Assembly: GCA_903820085.1 (NCBI GenBank)
Contig: CAIJGA010000024.1
Coordinates: 1 to 64,000 of the forward strand
DNA: 64,000 nt
Reading direction: 5' to 3'
Source of the DNA: an uncultured Chlorobiaceae bacterium
Lineage (GTDB): Bacteria > Bacteroidota > Chlorobiia > Chlorobiales > Chlorobiaceae
Shown: one piece after another, positions 7,709-15,763 of the stretch
How the letters are laid out: every line of letters begins with the position of its first letter
Position numbering within the stretch: the stretch's first letter is position 1
Made by a program: the position numbers and the translations under genes
The notes under the pieces: generated by a model
The model's input: only the letters and a program-made list of their open reading frames with translations
Told to the model about the DNA's origin: nothing
Database searches by the model: none

Positions 7709-8728
7709 ATGAACAGGCAAGGTATTTATATATACGGATTTGTTCCCAGCCATTGTTTTGAAGCCATAAAAAGTCTCCTGTTGGAATCCGGCATCTATGC
7801 AATAGAATATGGGGACGTTTCAGCCGTCGTTTCAGATACGAGGAATGAAAAGCTTGAATATCTGGACAGGGAGGCTCTTGCCCATCTCCTTGTTGATCAT
7901 CAGCAAAAAATTGAAAGAATTATGAGCGGCGGATGCTCAGCGATAATTCCAATGCAGCTTGGGACTATAGTCAGTTCAGGCAATGATGTTATTAAAATAT
8001 TGAAAAATGGATTTGATATTTTAAAGGAGACTTTTAAAGTTATTGACAATGTAGAGGAATTTGATTTGGTGGCGGTTTGGAACAACTTCCCTGATCTTAT
8101 TAAAGCGATATCTGAGACGTCATCAGTCAGGCTCATGAAGGAAGATATTGCAAGGAAAGCTGTTTATGACAAGGCTGACAGCATTGCTATCGGTAAGCTG
8201 ATAAAGCAGAAAATTGATGAAAAAAACAATAAAGTAACTCTTGATGTTCTGCATTCATTAATGCCCTATTGTCTCGACGCTAAAAAGCACGAGACGATGA
8301 ATGATGAAATGCCGGTAAATTCTGCGTTTCTGGTCAAAAAGGAAAACAGAGATGCTTTCATGGAGATGATCGATAAACTTGATGCAAAATATGCAGATCA
8401 GCTCAACTTCAAGATTGTTGGTCCACTGCCGTGCTACAGCTTTTATACTATAGAATGTAAAGCACTGAACAAGGATGAGATTGAAAATGCAAAAGAGGTG
8501 CTTGGTATTGATGCCTATAAATCAGAGGCCGATCTCAAAAGAGCATATCGTCTTAAAGCAGGATTGACTCATCCCGACAGGAACAATGAAATTGCCGGAG
8601 ACAATAGTGAAGGATTTATTAATATCAACAAGGCTTATAAAATAATGCTTGAATATTCAAGCATTATGAAAAAGTCGGCTGATACTATCTCTCATGAACC
8701 CTTATATCTGGTCAAAATAAAGAAATAA
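7709..8728 (+). CDS. GvpF/GvpL family protein fused to a C-terminal J-domain
   Basis: A 339-residue two-part protein. Residues 1 to about 255 are a GvpF/L domain (start GIYIYGFVPS, inner blocks IIPMQLGTIV and PVNSAFLVKKENRDAF, end KIVGPLPCYSFYTIE). Residues about 264-312 form a DnaJ-like J-domain: helix II KSEADLKRAYRLKAGL, the diagnostic HPD at 288-290, and helix III GFININKAYKIML. HPD is the motif that triggers DnaK ATP hydrolysis. The fusion suggests that this paralogue brings DnaK to vesicle precursors. It lies six bases after the Cdc48 gene and one base before the next GvpF/L gene. The J-domain is absent from the four other paralogues. Confidence 0.88.
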   Translation: MNRQGIYIYGFVPSHCFEAIKSLLLESGIYAIEYGDVSAVVSDTRNEKLEYLDREALAHLLVDHQQKIERIMSGGCSAIIPMQLGTIVSSGNDVIKILKNGFDILKETFKVIDNVEEFDLVAVWNNFPDLIKAISETSSVRLMKEDIARKAVYDKADSIAIGKLIKQKIDEKNNKVTLDVLHSLMPYCLDAKKHETMNDEMPVNSAFLVKKENRDAFMEMIDKLDAKYADQLNFKIVGPLPCYSFYTIECKALNKDEIENAKEVLGIDAYKSEADLKRAYRLKAGLTHPDRNNEIAGDNSEGFININKAYKIMLEYSSIMKKSADTISHEPLYLVKIKK

Positions 8729-8729
8729 T

Positions 8730-9503
8730 ATGCAAAAAGATGGCAAATATGTCTATTGTATAATTGCGACGAGTTATGAGTGCAATTTCGGGCCTATCGG
8801 AATTGGCGGAAGAGGTGATCTGGTAAGTACCATCGGCTTTCAGGGTTTGAGCATGGTAGTCAGTGACCATCCTCTCAATCATTTTGTGTTGAATCCTGAA
8901 AACATTCTTGCACATCAAAAAGTCATCGAGGCGGTGATGAGTCAGTTTGACAGTGTTATCCCTGTCAGGTTCGGCACGGTAGCAGCAACACCAGATGAAA
9001 TCAGAAATCTTCTTGACCGGCGATACAGTGAATTATTGGAGCTTCTTGAGCGATTTGAAAATAAGGTTGAATATAATCTTAAAGCTTCATGGCGAAAAAT
9101 GGGTGTTATCTATAAGGAAATTGACAAGGAAAATCCCGGTTTAAAAAAACTGAGAAGTAAAATCGAGTTATTGACAGATGAAGAAAAAAGAAAACTTCTT
9201 ATTGTTGAAGCTGGCCATTTGATTGAGGAAGCGTTGCAAAAAAAGAAAGAATTTGAAGCTGAGGACATTGCAACTTCTTTCCGAAAAACGGTCGTCGCCT
9301 ACAAACATAACAAGACAACAGGCGAAGCCATGTTCATGAATACAGCTTTTTTGTTCAACAAGGGCCGTGAAGTCGAGTTTGATAATATTATGACTGATCT
9401 TGGAGAAAGGTTTAAAGAACGAAGTGATTTTTATTATACCGGCCCTTTGCCAATATTCAACTTTATCGATTTGAGAATACTTCCTGAAAAATGGGAACTT
9501 TAA
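8730..9503 (+). CDS. GvpF/GvpL family protein (paralogue 2)
   Basis: A 257-residue gas vesicle synthesis protein of the GvpF/L family. Typical blocks are KYVYCIIATSYECNFGPIGI at the start, LAHQKVIEAVM, SVIPVRFGTV, and a C-terminal FYYTGPLPIFNFIDLRI. GvpF/L proteins are two-domain accessory proteins that bind GvpA and other Gvp partners during early assembly. It begins one base after the stop of the J-domain fusion. Most like paralogue 3 in the conserved NFGPIGIG/DFGPIGIG segment, so these two probably arose by duplication. Confidence 0.92.
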   Translation: MQKDGKYVYCIIATSYECNFGPIGIGGRGDLVSTIGFQGLSMVVSDHPLNHFVLNPENILAHQKVIEAVMSQFDSVIPVRFGTVAATPDEIRNLLDRRYSELLELLERFENKVEYNLKASWRKMGVIYKEIDKENPGLKKLRSKIELLTDEEKRKLLIVEAGHLIEEALQKKKEFEAEDIATSFRKTVVAYKHNKTTGEAMFMNTAFLFNKGREVEFDNIMTDLGERFKERSDFYYTGPLPIFNFIDLRILPEKWEL

Positions 9504-9526
9504 ATTCACAGTAGACTAATAATGAT

Positions 9527-10303
9527 ATGGATATCGATGATGTAAAAGAAGGCAGATATATCTACGGAATAATCAGGAATTCCGAAAAGATTGATTTTGG
9601 ACCTATTGGAATCGGAAGCCGTAATGATCATGTTTATGGAGTATCTTATAAAGATATATGCGCAGTAGTAAGTGCATCGCCAGATATTCAGTATCAGGCA
9701 AGACGAGCAAATATGATTGCTCATCAAAAAGTGCTTGAAGAGGTGATGACCCGGTTTAATGTTCTACCGGTCAGATTTTCGACCATATCTCCACATGATA
9801 ATGATGAAGCCATAATTCGTATCCTTACCGCAGATTATCGAAGATTCGACGAATTGCTTGATAAAATGAAAGGCAAGAAAGAGTTGGGGCTCAAAGTTAT
9901 GGCGGATGAGTCAAAAATCTATGAAAGCATCATTCAGAAATATGACAGTATACGGTCACTTCGGGACAAACTGATGAACCAGCCGGCTGATAAAATCCAT
10001 TATCAGCGAGTAAAGATCGGTGAGATGGTGGCCGAGGCTCTTAAAAAAGAAATAGAAGGCTATAAAAAACTGATTCTTGATATCTTAAGTCCTATTTCTG
10101 ATGATGTTAAGATAACAGATAACTATGGGAATCTGATGATACTTAATGCGGCGTTTCTTATTCAGGAAGTTAAAGAGCCTGCTTTTGACGATGCTGTCAA
10201 TGAACTTGATAAAAAATACGGTGATATTATGACGTTTAAATATGTCGGAACCTTGCCGCCTTATAATTTTGTTAACCTTTCGATCAATACAAAAGGGGGA
10301 TAA
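9527..10303 (+). CDS. GvpF/GvpL family protein (paralogue 3)
   Basis: A 258-residue GvpF/L family protein. It shows RYIYGIIRNSEKIDFGPIGI near the start, MIAHQKVLEEVM, NVLPVRFSTI, and ends with FKYVGTLPPYNFVNLSI. Same presumed role as its neighbours: a scaffold or chaperone for GvpA-type subunits. The gene ends in AAAAGGGGGATAA; the purine run just before the stop also serves as a likely ribosome binding site for gvpG, whose reading frame begins within a few bases. Confidence 0.92.
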   Translation: MDIDDVKEGRYIYGIIRNSEKIDFGPIGIGSRNDHVYGVSYKDICAVVSASPDIQYQARRANMIAHQKVLEEVMTRFNVLPVRFSTISPHDNDEAIIRILTADYRRFDELLDKMKGKKELGLKVMADESKIYESIIQKYDSIRSLRDKLMNQPADKIHYQRVKIGEMVAEALKKEIEGYKKLILDILSPISDDVKITDNYGNLMILNAAFLIQEVKEPAFDDAVNELDKKYGDIMTFKYVGTLPPYNFVNLSINTKGG

Positions 10304-10304
10304 A

Positions 10305-10541
10305 ATTTTTATTTTAGACGACATATTATTTGCTCCAATAAACGGCCTCATATTTGTTGCAAAAAAAATCAATGATGTTGTTGAAAAAGAAACATCAGAT
10401 GAGGGTTTTGTCAAAGAACAACTGATGGCTCTGCAGCTTAGGTTTGAACTGGACGAAATAGATGAAGAGGAATATGACAGGGAAGAGGATGAACTCCTTG
10501 ATAAGCTTGAAAGAATAAGAAAGGACAAGCAAAATCAATAA
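10305..10541 (+). CDS. gvpG: Gas vesicle protein GvpG, apparent ATT start
   Basis: A 78-residue GvpG: the start region reads FILDDILFAPINGLIFVAKK, the family pattern of a hydrophobic N-terminus followed by a charged helical tail (EIDEEEYDREEDELLDKLER). No ATG, GTG or TTG lies at the expected place. The ATT at 10305, two bases after the gvpF/L stop and preceded by AAAAGGGGGA, gives the family-like start MFILDDIL. The only in-frame ATG upstream (10242) would overlap the previous gene by 62 bases and add 21 residues unlike any GvpG. GvpG is a small accessory protein essential for vesicle formation in other systems. Confidence 0.8.
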   Translation: MFILDDILFAPINGLIFVAKKINDVVEKETSDEGFVKEQLMALQLRFELDEIDEEEYDREEDELLDKLERIRKDKQNQ

Positions 10542-10614
10542 AACAGTGTCATGTTTTTCGAGATAGAAAATTATAAGTCACTCTTTTTTGTAACTTAACA
10601 GTTTGGGGTATATT

Positions 10615-10887
10615 ATGAGCAAAATAATCAGTGTGAGAAATGCGGTCATTAAATTCCTTAAAGAAAATATCAAGACCACGGAAGTTACCGTCATACGGAT
10701 AGAGAAAGTCGGCGAAACATGGAAGACAGTAGCAGAGGTTTATGAGGATGACTCATTTTTGAAATCCATGAATCTTCCTCCTAAAAAGATAAGACTATTC
10801 TACGCAGTTGTCGTTGATTCAGAATTGGAAGTGTTGTCATTTACCAGACTATCGACATATGATGATTCTGAAAATGAAAACAATTGA
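10615..10887 (+). CDS. gvpO: Gas vesicle protein GvpO
   Basis: A 90-residue protein matching the GvpO pattern: an N-terminal helix (ISVRNAVIKFLKENI), a Trp-containing strand region (ETWKTVAEVYED), and LFYAVVVDSELEVLSFTRLS near the end, equivalent to the YEV-LD-DGEL-Y-R core of GvpO. The ATG at 10615 follows GGGG at 10605-10608. GvpO is a required accessory protein in haloarchaea and actinobacteria. A 73-base gap separates it from gvpG. Assignment rests on motif pattern, with moderate certainty. Confidence 0.75.
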   Translation: MSKIISVRNAVIKFLKENIKTTEVTVIRIEKVGETWKTVAEVYEDDSFLKSMNLPPKKIRLFYAVVVDSELEVLSFTRLSTYDDSENENN

Positions 10888-10901
10888 TTAATAGTGTCGC
10901 T

Positions 10902-11699
10902 ATGATTGTTGCTCTTGACAAACTTATTTACATCTATTGTCTTACTCGCAACGTCCCGTTATTAGTAAATCAAGAAAATCAGAGTGAGATATTCGCTATT
11001 GAAATTGATGGCATTTATGCTACGGTAAAGTATGTGTCAGAAGCTGAGTATTCAGAAGAAAATATAAAAATAAATATCTCTGATGTTGCCTGGCTGGATG
11101 CCAGTGTAAGGGAGCACCTCTCCACACTATCAGCCATCATGCAGACGGAAACAGTAATTCCTTTTAATTTCGGCACGATCTATAAATCAGAGGAAAGTCT
11201 GAGGCAGTTTGTATCCAAATATGCCAACGATTTCGAGAAAAGTTTCAGGCATCTTGAAGATAAGGAGGAGTGGTCTGTTAAGGTGTATTGTGACAGAAAA
11301 AAGATTATTGAAAATATTGGTGCTCTCAGTCTAAATATTTCAGATATTGACCTGCAGATCAAGAACAGTACTCCAGGAAAAGCCTATATACTTGGGAAGA
11401 AAAAAAAAGAAATTATAGAAACGGAAATTAAAAGTATATATAACATCCTTTCTAAACGTATCTTTACTTCTCTGAATGAGTTATGTGAGGAATACCGGTT
11501 CAATGTCATTCTCTCCAGTGAGTTGTCGGAAAAAGATGAAGATATGATTCTTAATGCTTCCTTTTTCATAGGCAAACAAAATGTTGAGCATTTTATTACG
11601 CTTTCTGATCAGTTGCAGCAAGAATATGTACATCTTGGAATGATTCTTGATGTCACCGGGCCATGGCCTTCATACACGTTTTTAAATTTATCACATTGA
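10902..11699 (+). CDS. GvpF/GvpL family protein (paralogue 4)
   Basis: A 265-residue GvpF/L family protein, more divergent than paralogues 2 and 3. Family features are KLIYIYCLTRN at the start, TVIPFNFGTIYKS, and a C-terminal DVTGPWPSYTFLNLSH, the common GPWP-Y-F ending. The start could also be the TTG at 10884, which overlaps the gvpO stop; the ATG at 10902 places the conserved YIYCL block at the usual distance. No clear ribosome binding site is seen for either. It ends one base before the next small gvpA-like gene. Confidence 0.88.
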   Translation: MIVALDKLIYIYCLTRNVPLLVNQENQSEIFAIEIDGIYATVKYVSEAEYSEENIKINISDVAWLDASVREHLSTLSAIMQTETVIPFNFGTIYKSEESLRQFVSKYANDFEKSFRHLEDKEEWSVKVYCDRKKIIENIGALSLNISDIDLQIKNSTPGKAYILGKKKKEIIETEIKSIYNILSKRIFTSLNELCEEYRFNVILSSELSEKDEDMILNASFFIGKQNVEHFITLSDQLQQEYVHLGMILDVTGPWPSYTFLNLSH

Positions 11700-11700
11700 T

Positions 11701-11892
11701 ATGCAAGACGACCTTTACGACATAAATAAAGAAATCACCATTCTTGATGTTCTTGATCGTGTTTTAACAAAAGGGGTTGTCATCACTGGCGATATTGTGA
11801 TTTCAGTAGCTGATATCGATCTTATCTATCTTGGCCTAAGGGTATTGCTGAGTTCAGTCGAGACAATGGAAAAAATGAAAGCAGTAAACTAG
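11701..11892 (+). CDS. Small GvpA-like protein (GvpS/GvpM/GvpJ type)
   Basis: A 63-residue GvpA-family protein: ITILDVLDRVLTKGVVITGD and ISVADIDLIYLGLRVLLSSV follow the two GvpA helices and strands, but the N-terminus and the short tail EKMKAVN differ from the main gvpA. It lacks the charged tail of the gvpJ at 3751. Minor GvpA-like proteins are needed in small amounts, probably at the nucleus of the vesicle. Subtype (S, M or J) cannot be fixed from the sequence alone. Confidence 0.85.
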   Translation: MQDDLYDINKEITILDVLDRVLTKGVVITGDIVISVADIDLIYLGLRVLLSSVETMEKMKAVN

Positions 11893-11923
11893 CCATGGCA
11901 TTACTATTCTATCCTTGTCAGTT

Positions 11924-12673
11924 ATGCCGATAATTATTTACGCCATTCTTGAAGCCTCTCCAGCCAATGAGTCCATATCTCACATTATTCAAACGCTTTC
12001 TGTAAAGTCAGGCATTCAGTTTGAACTGCTGACGACCAATGAGTTAATCGCCATAGTTTCAACTAAAACAGGTGAGACATCAGCAATATGCCAGGAAGAG
12101 GTGCTGCGTTATGCAGCCATTATTGATGCCATAGCGAAACAATATTCAATTCTTCCCATGAGATACGGCTCTGTTGCAGCATCACATGCCGATGTAAAAG
12201 CCCTGTTGGAAAAAAATTCGGACTCTTTTATCAAGGTCTTGAAGAAGGTACAGAACAAAGAGGAGTATTCATTACGGCTGTTATTCTCGCATCAGCATCA
12301 GGTTGATCACCTCAATGATGAGGACATTGCTCCAACTCAATCACTTCCAGAAATACTGCAGGGAGATACCGAAAATAAAAAATATTTATTGAACAAATAC
12401 CGGAAACATATCCTTGAGGAAAATCGTGCAAAGTATATTGAGCATATTCAATCCATGCTTGTTCGTGATCTCCAGAAGATAACAGAGCTTGTAGAGTTTA
12501 ATAAAAAAATTACGCATGCATTTATTGTTGATGCCGTTCTTTTGATTGACAGGTCAGCAAAAAGTGAACTGCTTGCTTTTGTTGCTCATTTGCAATCCAT
12601 CTATCCTGAACATAATGTCATTCTGACGGGCCCATGGGCGCCATATAATTTTGCTCAAATAAAGCTTGAATAG
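11924..12673 (+). CDS. GvpF/GvpL family protein (paralogue 5)
   Basis: A 249-residue GvpF/L family protein. It has MPIIIYAILEAS at the start, SILPMRYGSVAAS in the middle and ILTGPWAPYNFAQIKLE at the end. The ATG at 11924 is chosen; a TTG at 11915 in the same frame is possible. It ends two bases before gvpK, the last gene of the cluster. With paralogue 4 it shares the GPW-PY-F ending, and the two flank the small GvpA-like gene, a grouping like the gvpL-gvpS-gvpK order in other bacteria. Confidence 0.88.
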   Translation: MPIIIYAILEASPANESISHIIQTLSVKSGIQFELLTTNELIAIVSTKTGETSAICQEEVLRYAAIIDAIAKQYSILPMRYGSVAASHADVKALLEKNSDSFIKVLKKVQNKEEYSLRLLFSHQHQVDHLNDEDIAPTQSLPEILQGDTENKKYLLNKYRKHILEENRAKYIEHIQSMLVRDLQKITELVEFNKKITHAFIVDAVLLIDRSAKSELLAFVAHLQSIYPEHNVILTGPWAPYNFAQIKLE

Positions 12674-12675
12674 AA

Positions 12676-13020
12676 ATGGACGAAGACAAAATATTGTTTT
12701 ATGCAGGTTCTGCCAATGAGATTGTAGAAGAGCTTGAGAAAATGAAACCGGGCACTCAAGGTAGAATAAATGCGACACCTGAAAATGTGGAGTCAGGACT
12801 TGCAAAGCTTGTTTTGACCCTTATAGAGTTGATCCGTAAGTTGATAGAAAAGCAGGCAATGCGCAGAATTGACGGTGGCTCATTGACTGACGATCAAATT
12901 GAAAACCTTGGTGAAACGCTCATGAAACTCGAAAACAAGATGGATGAGCTGAAAAAAATATTCAATTTTACCGATAAAGATCTGAACTTGAATCTCGGTC
13001 CGTTGGGTGATTTGTTATAG
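12676..13020 (+). CDS. gvpK: Gas vesicle protein GvpK
   Basis: A 114-residue GvpK. Recognisable family blocks are RINATPENVESGLAKLVLTL, ELIRKLIEKQAMRRIDGGSL and the C-terminal DLNLNLGPLGDLL. GvpK is an accessory protein needed for vesicle formation in several hosts. It is the last gene of the cluster; the 63 bases to the convergent pseudouridine synthase gene hold no convincing terminator, only A/T-rich runs around 13065. Confidence 0.95.
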   Translation: MDEDKILFYAGSANEIVEELEKMKPGTQGRINATPENVESGLAKLVLTLIELIRKLIEKQAMRRIDGGSLTDDQIENLGETLMKLENKMDELKKIFNFTDKDLNLNLGPLGDLL

Positions 13021-13083
13021 GGAGAAAATCTGCGCTTTGTTTTTCACAGTTACCGAAGGACTGAAAAACGTTTTTTATAGCAC

Positions 13084-14136
13084 TCACAGAATAGCTTCAT
13101 CGTTGACCGAGGTTCTGATTTTAATGAGTGCAAGTTGCATATCTTCCGGTAGTGGGGCAGTGAAGGAGAGAGGTTCACGACTCAACGGCTGGTGAAAGGA
13201 GAGGGTTTCAGCGTGCAGCGCCTGGCGTGGCAGCAATGCCATGAGGTTTTTGACGAAGCTTTCACTTTTGCTGAAAGGGAGTGTTCGTAAGCCAGCCCCT
13301 CCATAGGTTTCGTCACCAAGGATCTGGTGGCCGAGATGTTGCATATGTGCCCTTATCTGGTGGGTACGCCCCGTATGCAGCGTGAGCGAGAGCAATGAAA
13401 ACCAGTGCAGGTTTTCCGTAACGGTATAGTCTGTAACCGCAGTTTTTCCAAGCACCCCTTCAAAAGGGAAGTTCGCCATGACCTTCCGGTCTTTTTTTGA
13501 TCGTCCTATATTGGTTGTAATGGTGCCGGATAGCGGTTCAGGAACCCCCCATACGATAGCTTTATAGATCTTGATTACTTTTCTCTCGGCAAACTGCCGC
13601 GCAAGACGGTGGAGTGCAACCGGATTCTTTGCTACGATGATGAGCCCGGAGGTGTTTTTGTCGAGCCGATGTACAATGCCAGGACGGAGTTCTGATTTGT
13701 CGAGCTCTTCAGCATCCTTGCCGATATGGTGCAGAATGGCGTTAGCGAGCGTTCCGGTCCAGTTGCCGAAGGCCGGATGGACCACCATTCCGGGTCTTTT
13801 GTTGATGACCATCAGATCCTGGTCTTCGTAAATAATCTCAATGGGAATATCTTCTGCGGCAAGTTCCGGTGCCGGCGGCCGCAGAAACGTCATCTCGATA
13901 AGATCGCACGATTTGATGCGATAGTTTGATTTGACTGGTTTTTCATTGACCAGAACCCGCCCTTCCTCAATAGCGTCCTGGACTTTATTGCGCGTTGCAT
14001 TTTCAACCTGCTGTGTCAGGTATTGGTCTATACGCATCGGTATTTGCATCCGGCTCACCTGCAGGGTAAGTTTTTTGGGTGCAAGAGGGATGATATCCGT
14101 TTGCCCTGATTCGTTTATTTCTGGTTGATTTTGCAT
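13084..14136 (-). CDS. RluD-family 23S rRNA pseudouridine synthase
   Basis: From the ATG at 14136 a 350-residue RluA/RluD-family enzyme. It has an N-terminal S4-like RNA-binding segment (MRIDQYLTQQVENATRNKVQ, then GRVLVNEKPVKSNY) and the catalytic motif GIVHRLDKNTSGLIIVAK, whose Asp attacks the uridine. HTGRTHQIRAHMQHLGH is the other family signature. The open frame runs 42 codons further upstream, but those residues do not fit the family and the next gene starts divergently at 14207. RluD itself modifies helix 69 of 23S rRNA; which site this paralogue uses cannot be told. Confidence 0.9.
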   Translation of the reverse strand: MQNQPEINESGQTDIIPLAPKKLTLQVSRMQIPMRIDQYLTQQVENATRNKVQDAIEEGRVLVNEKPVKSNYRIKSCDLIEMTFLRPPAPELAAEDIPIEIIYEDQDLMVINKRPGMVVHPAFGNWTGTLANAILHHIGKDAEELDKSELRPGIVHRLDKNTSGLIIVAKNPVALHRLARQFAERKVIKIYKAIVWGVPEPLSGTITTNIGRSKKDRKVMANFPFEGVLGKTAVTDYTVTENLHWFSLLSLTLHTGRTHQIRAHMQHLGHQILGDETYGGAGLRTLPFSKSESFVKNLMALLPRQALHAETLSFHQPLSREPLSFTAPLPEDMQLALIKIRTSVNDEAIL

Positions 14137-14206
14137 TTTGTGAGTACATGAATACTTCCAGCGGTATACTTCCGGGTCAGTATAACAAAACCATACCATA
14201 TCTTCT

Positions 14207-15622
14207 ATGCATTCCATGCAGCAGTTGCCTGAGGGGTCGAGTCGAATCGTTGAACTTGCCATTATCGGTTCTGGTCCGGGAGGTTATGAGGCGGCACTTC
14301 GCGCGTCAAAAGCGGGAATGAAAGTCACGCTCATTGAAAAAGGTGCACTGGGCGGCGTGTGCGTGAACTGGGGTTGTATTCCAACCAAAGCCCTTTTGCG
14401 GAGCGGAGAAGTCTTCGATCTTTTTAAAAAAGCGGCCTCGTACGGTCTCAAGGTTCAGGCTTCTGCTGTTGATCTTGCCGAAGCGGTCAAACGCAGCCGG
14501 AATGTGGTACAGAAACTATCAAAAGGTATCGGTTTCATGTTGCGACGGGCGGAGGTTGAGGTGATTCAGGGGGAGGCGCTTTTCAGTGGACCGCATACCC
14601 TTGATATTTATCGTGAAGGCAAGCGTGTTGAAACGCTGCAGGCCAACCATATCATTATTGCTGCCGGGGCTCGTTCACGCAAGCTTCCGGGTCTTGAGCC
14701 CGATGGGAAGTGTATTGTCACCAGCCGGGAAGCGCTTGCAATGAAGAGCGTTCCCTCGTCCATGATTGTGCTGGGTGGCGGTGCTATCGGCGTTGAAATG
14801 GCCTGGTTTTATGCCATGGCGGGCAGCTCGGTGACGCTTGTGGAAATGATGCCACGGCTTCTGCCGCTTGAAGATGAGGAGATTTCGGAAGCTTTGAAGC
14901 GCTCGTTTCAGAAGGCTGGTATCACGGTTGTTACCCAGGCTAAGCTTGATGGGGTGACTGTGGCCGGGGATCGGGTGAGCGGATTTCTTGTTGTTGGTAC
15001 AGAAGAGCCACAGCCTGTCAGTGCGGATTACCTGCTTGTTGCTGTCGGAGTGAGCGGAAACGGTGATGAACTGGGTCTGGAGCATGCCGGAGTGGAAACC
15101 TTGGGGGGCTTTGTTTTGACGGACAAGGATTGCAGGACGTCAGCCAACCATATTTTTGCAGTTGGTGATGTGCGTGGAGGGATGCTGCTTGCCCACAAGG
15201 CTTCGGCTGAAGCGGCCATTGCGGTTGATGTTCTGGCAGGTAAGGTGCCCCATCAGCTTGATGAGAGCATGATTCCAAGGTGTGTTTATGCCGAACCTTC
15301 GGTTGCCAGCGTTGGACTGAGTGAACAGCAGGCGATTGCGCAGGGTTATACGGTCACGGTTGGACGCTCCATGTTTGCTGCGTCAGGCAAGGCAAATGCT
15401 TACGGTAATCTTGAGGGTCTGGTTAAGCTGGTCTTTAATGCCAGGGATGGACGCTTGCTTGGAGCGCACGCGGTGGGGCATGGAGCTGTCGAGCTGATTG
15501 GAGAACTCACGCTGGCACGCCGGCTTGAGGTAACGGCCGAACTGCTTGCCGGCACGGTACATGCGCATCCCACTCTCTCCGAAACGATCAAAGAGGCAGC
15601 AGAAAATGCTCTGCAGGCATGA
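14207..15622 (+). CDS. lpdA: Dihydrolipoyl dehydrogenase (E3)
   Basis: A 471-residue flavoprotein of the pyridine nucleotide disulfide oxidoreductase family. It has FAD-binding IIGSGPGGYEAAL (19-31), the redox-active pair in GGVCVNWGCIPTK (Cys52 and Cys57), the NAD-binding VLGGGAIGVEMAW, a second FAD motif (HIFAVGDVRG), and the C-terminal catalytic HAHPTLSETIKEAA. It reoxidises dihydrolipoamide in 2-oxoacid dehydrogenase complexes or the glycine system. No partner subunits are adjacent. A second ATG at 14216 is a possible start. Confidence 0.93.
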   Translation: MHSMQQLPEGSSRIVELAIIGSGPGGYEAALRASKAGMKVTLIEKGALGGVCVNWGCIPTKALLRSGEVFDLFKKAASYGLKVQASAVDLAEAVKRSRNVVQKLSKGIGFMLRRAEVEVIQGEALFSGPHTLDIYREGKRVETLQANHIIIAAGARSRKLPGLEPDGKCIVTSREALAMKSVPSSMIVLGGGAIGVEMAWFYAMAGSSVTLVEMMPRLLPLEDEEISEALKRSFQKAGITVVTQAKLDGVTVAGDRVSGFLVVGTEEPQPVSADYLLVAVGVSGNGDELGLEHAGVETLGGFVLTDKDCRTSANHIFAVGDVRGGMLLAHKASAEAAIAVDVLAGKVPHQLDESMIPRCVYAEPSVASVGLSEQQAIAQGYTVTVGRSMFAASGKANAYGNLEGLVKLVFNARDGRLLGAHAVGHGAVELIGELTLARRLEVTAELLAGTVHAHPTLSETIKEAAENALQA

Positions 15623-15763
15623 CGTTTTTGAAAACCATTTTCTATTGTCTTTCTAAAAGCATAAATTCAATCTCTTTTACTTAAATCATAAAAACAGTAA
15701 GCCTTTTTTTGGTGAATGATTTCATCGTTCACGGGGAGACAGGTATCAACTAAACGATCAATT

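Noticed and set aside
10242-10304. ATG at 10242 as the gvpG start
   Set aside because: It overlaps the previous gene by 62 bases and adds 21 residues unlike GvpG; the ATT at 10305 restores the family N-terminus.
13021-13083. Terminator after gvpK
   Set aside because: AAAAACGTTTTT near 13065 is a palindrome without a loop or GC stem; not convincing.
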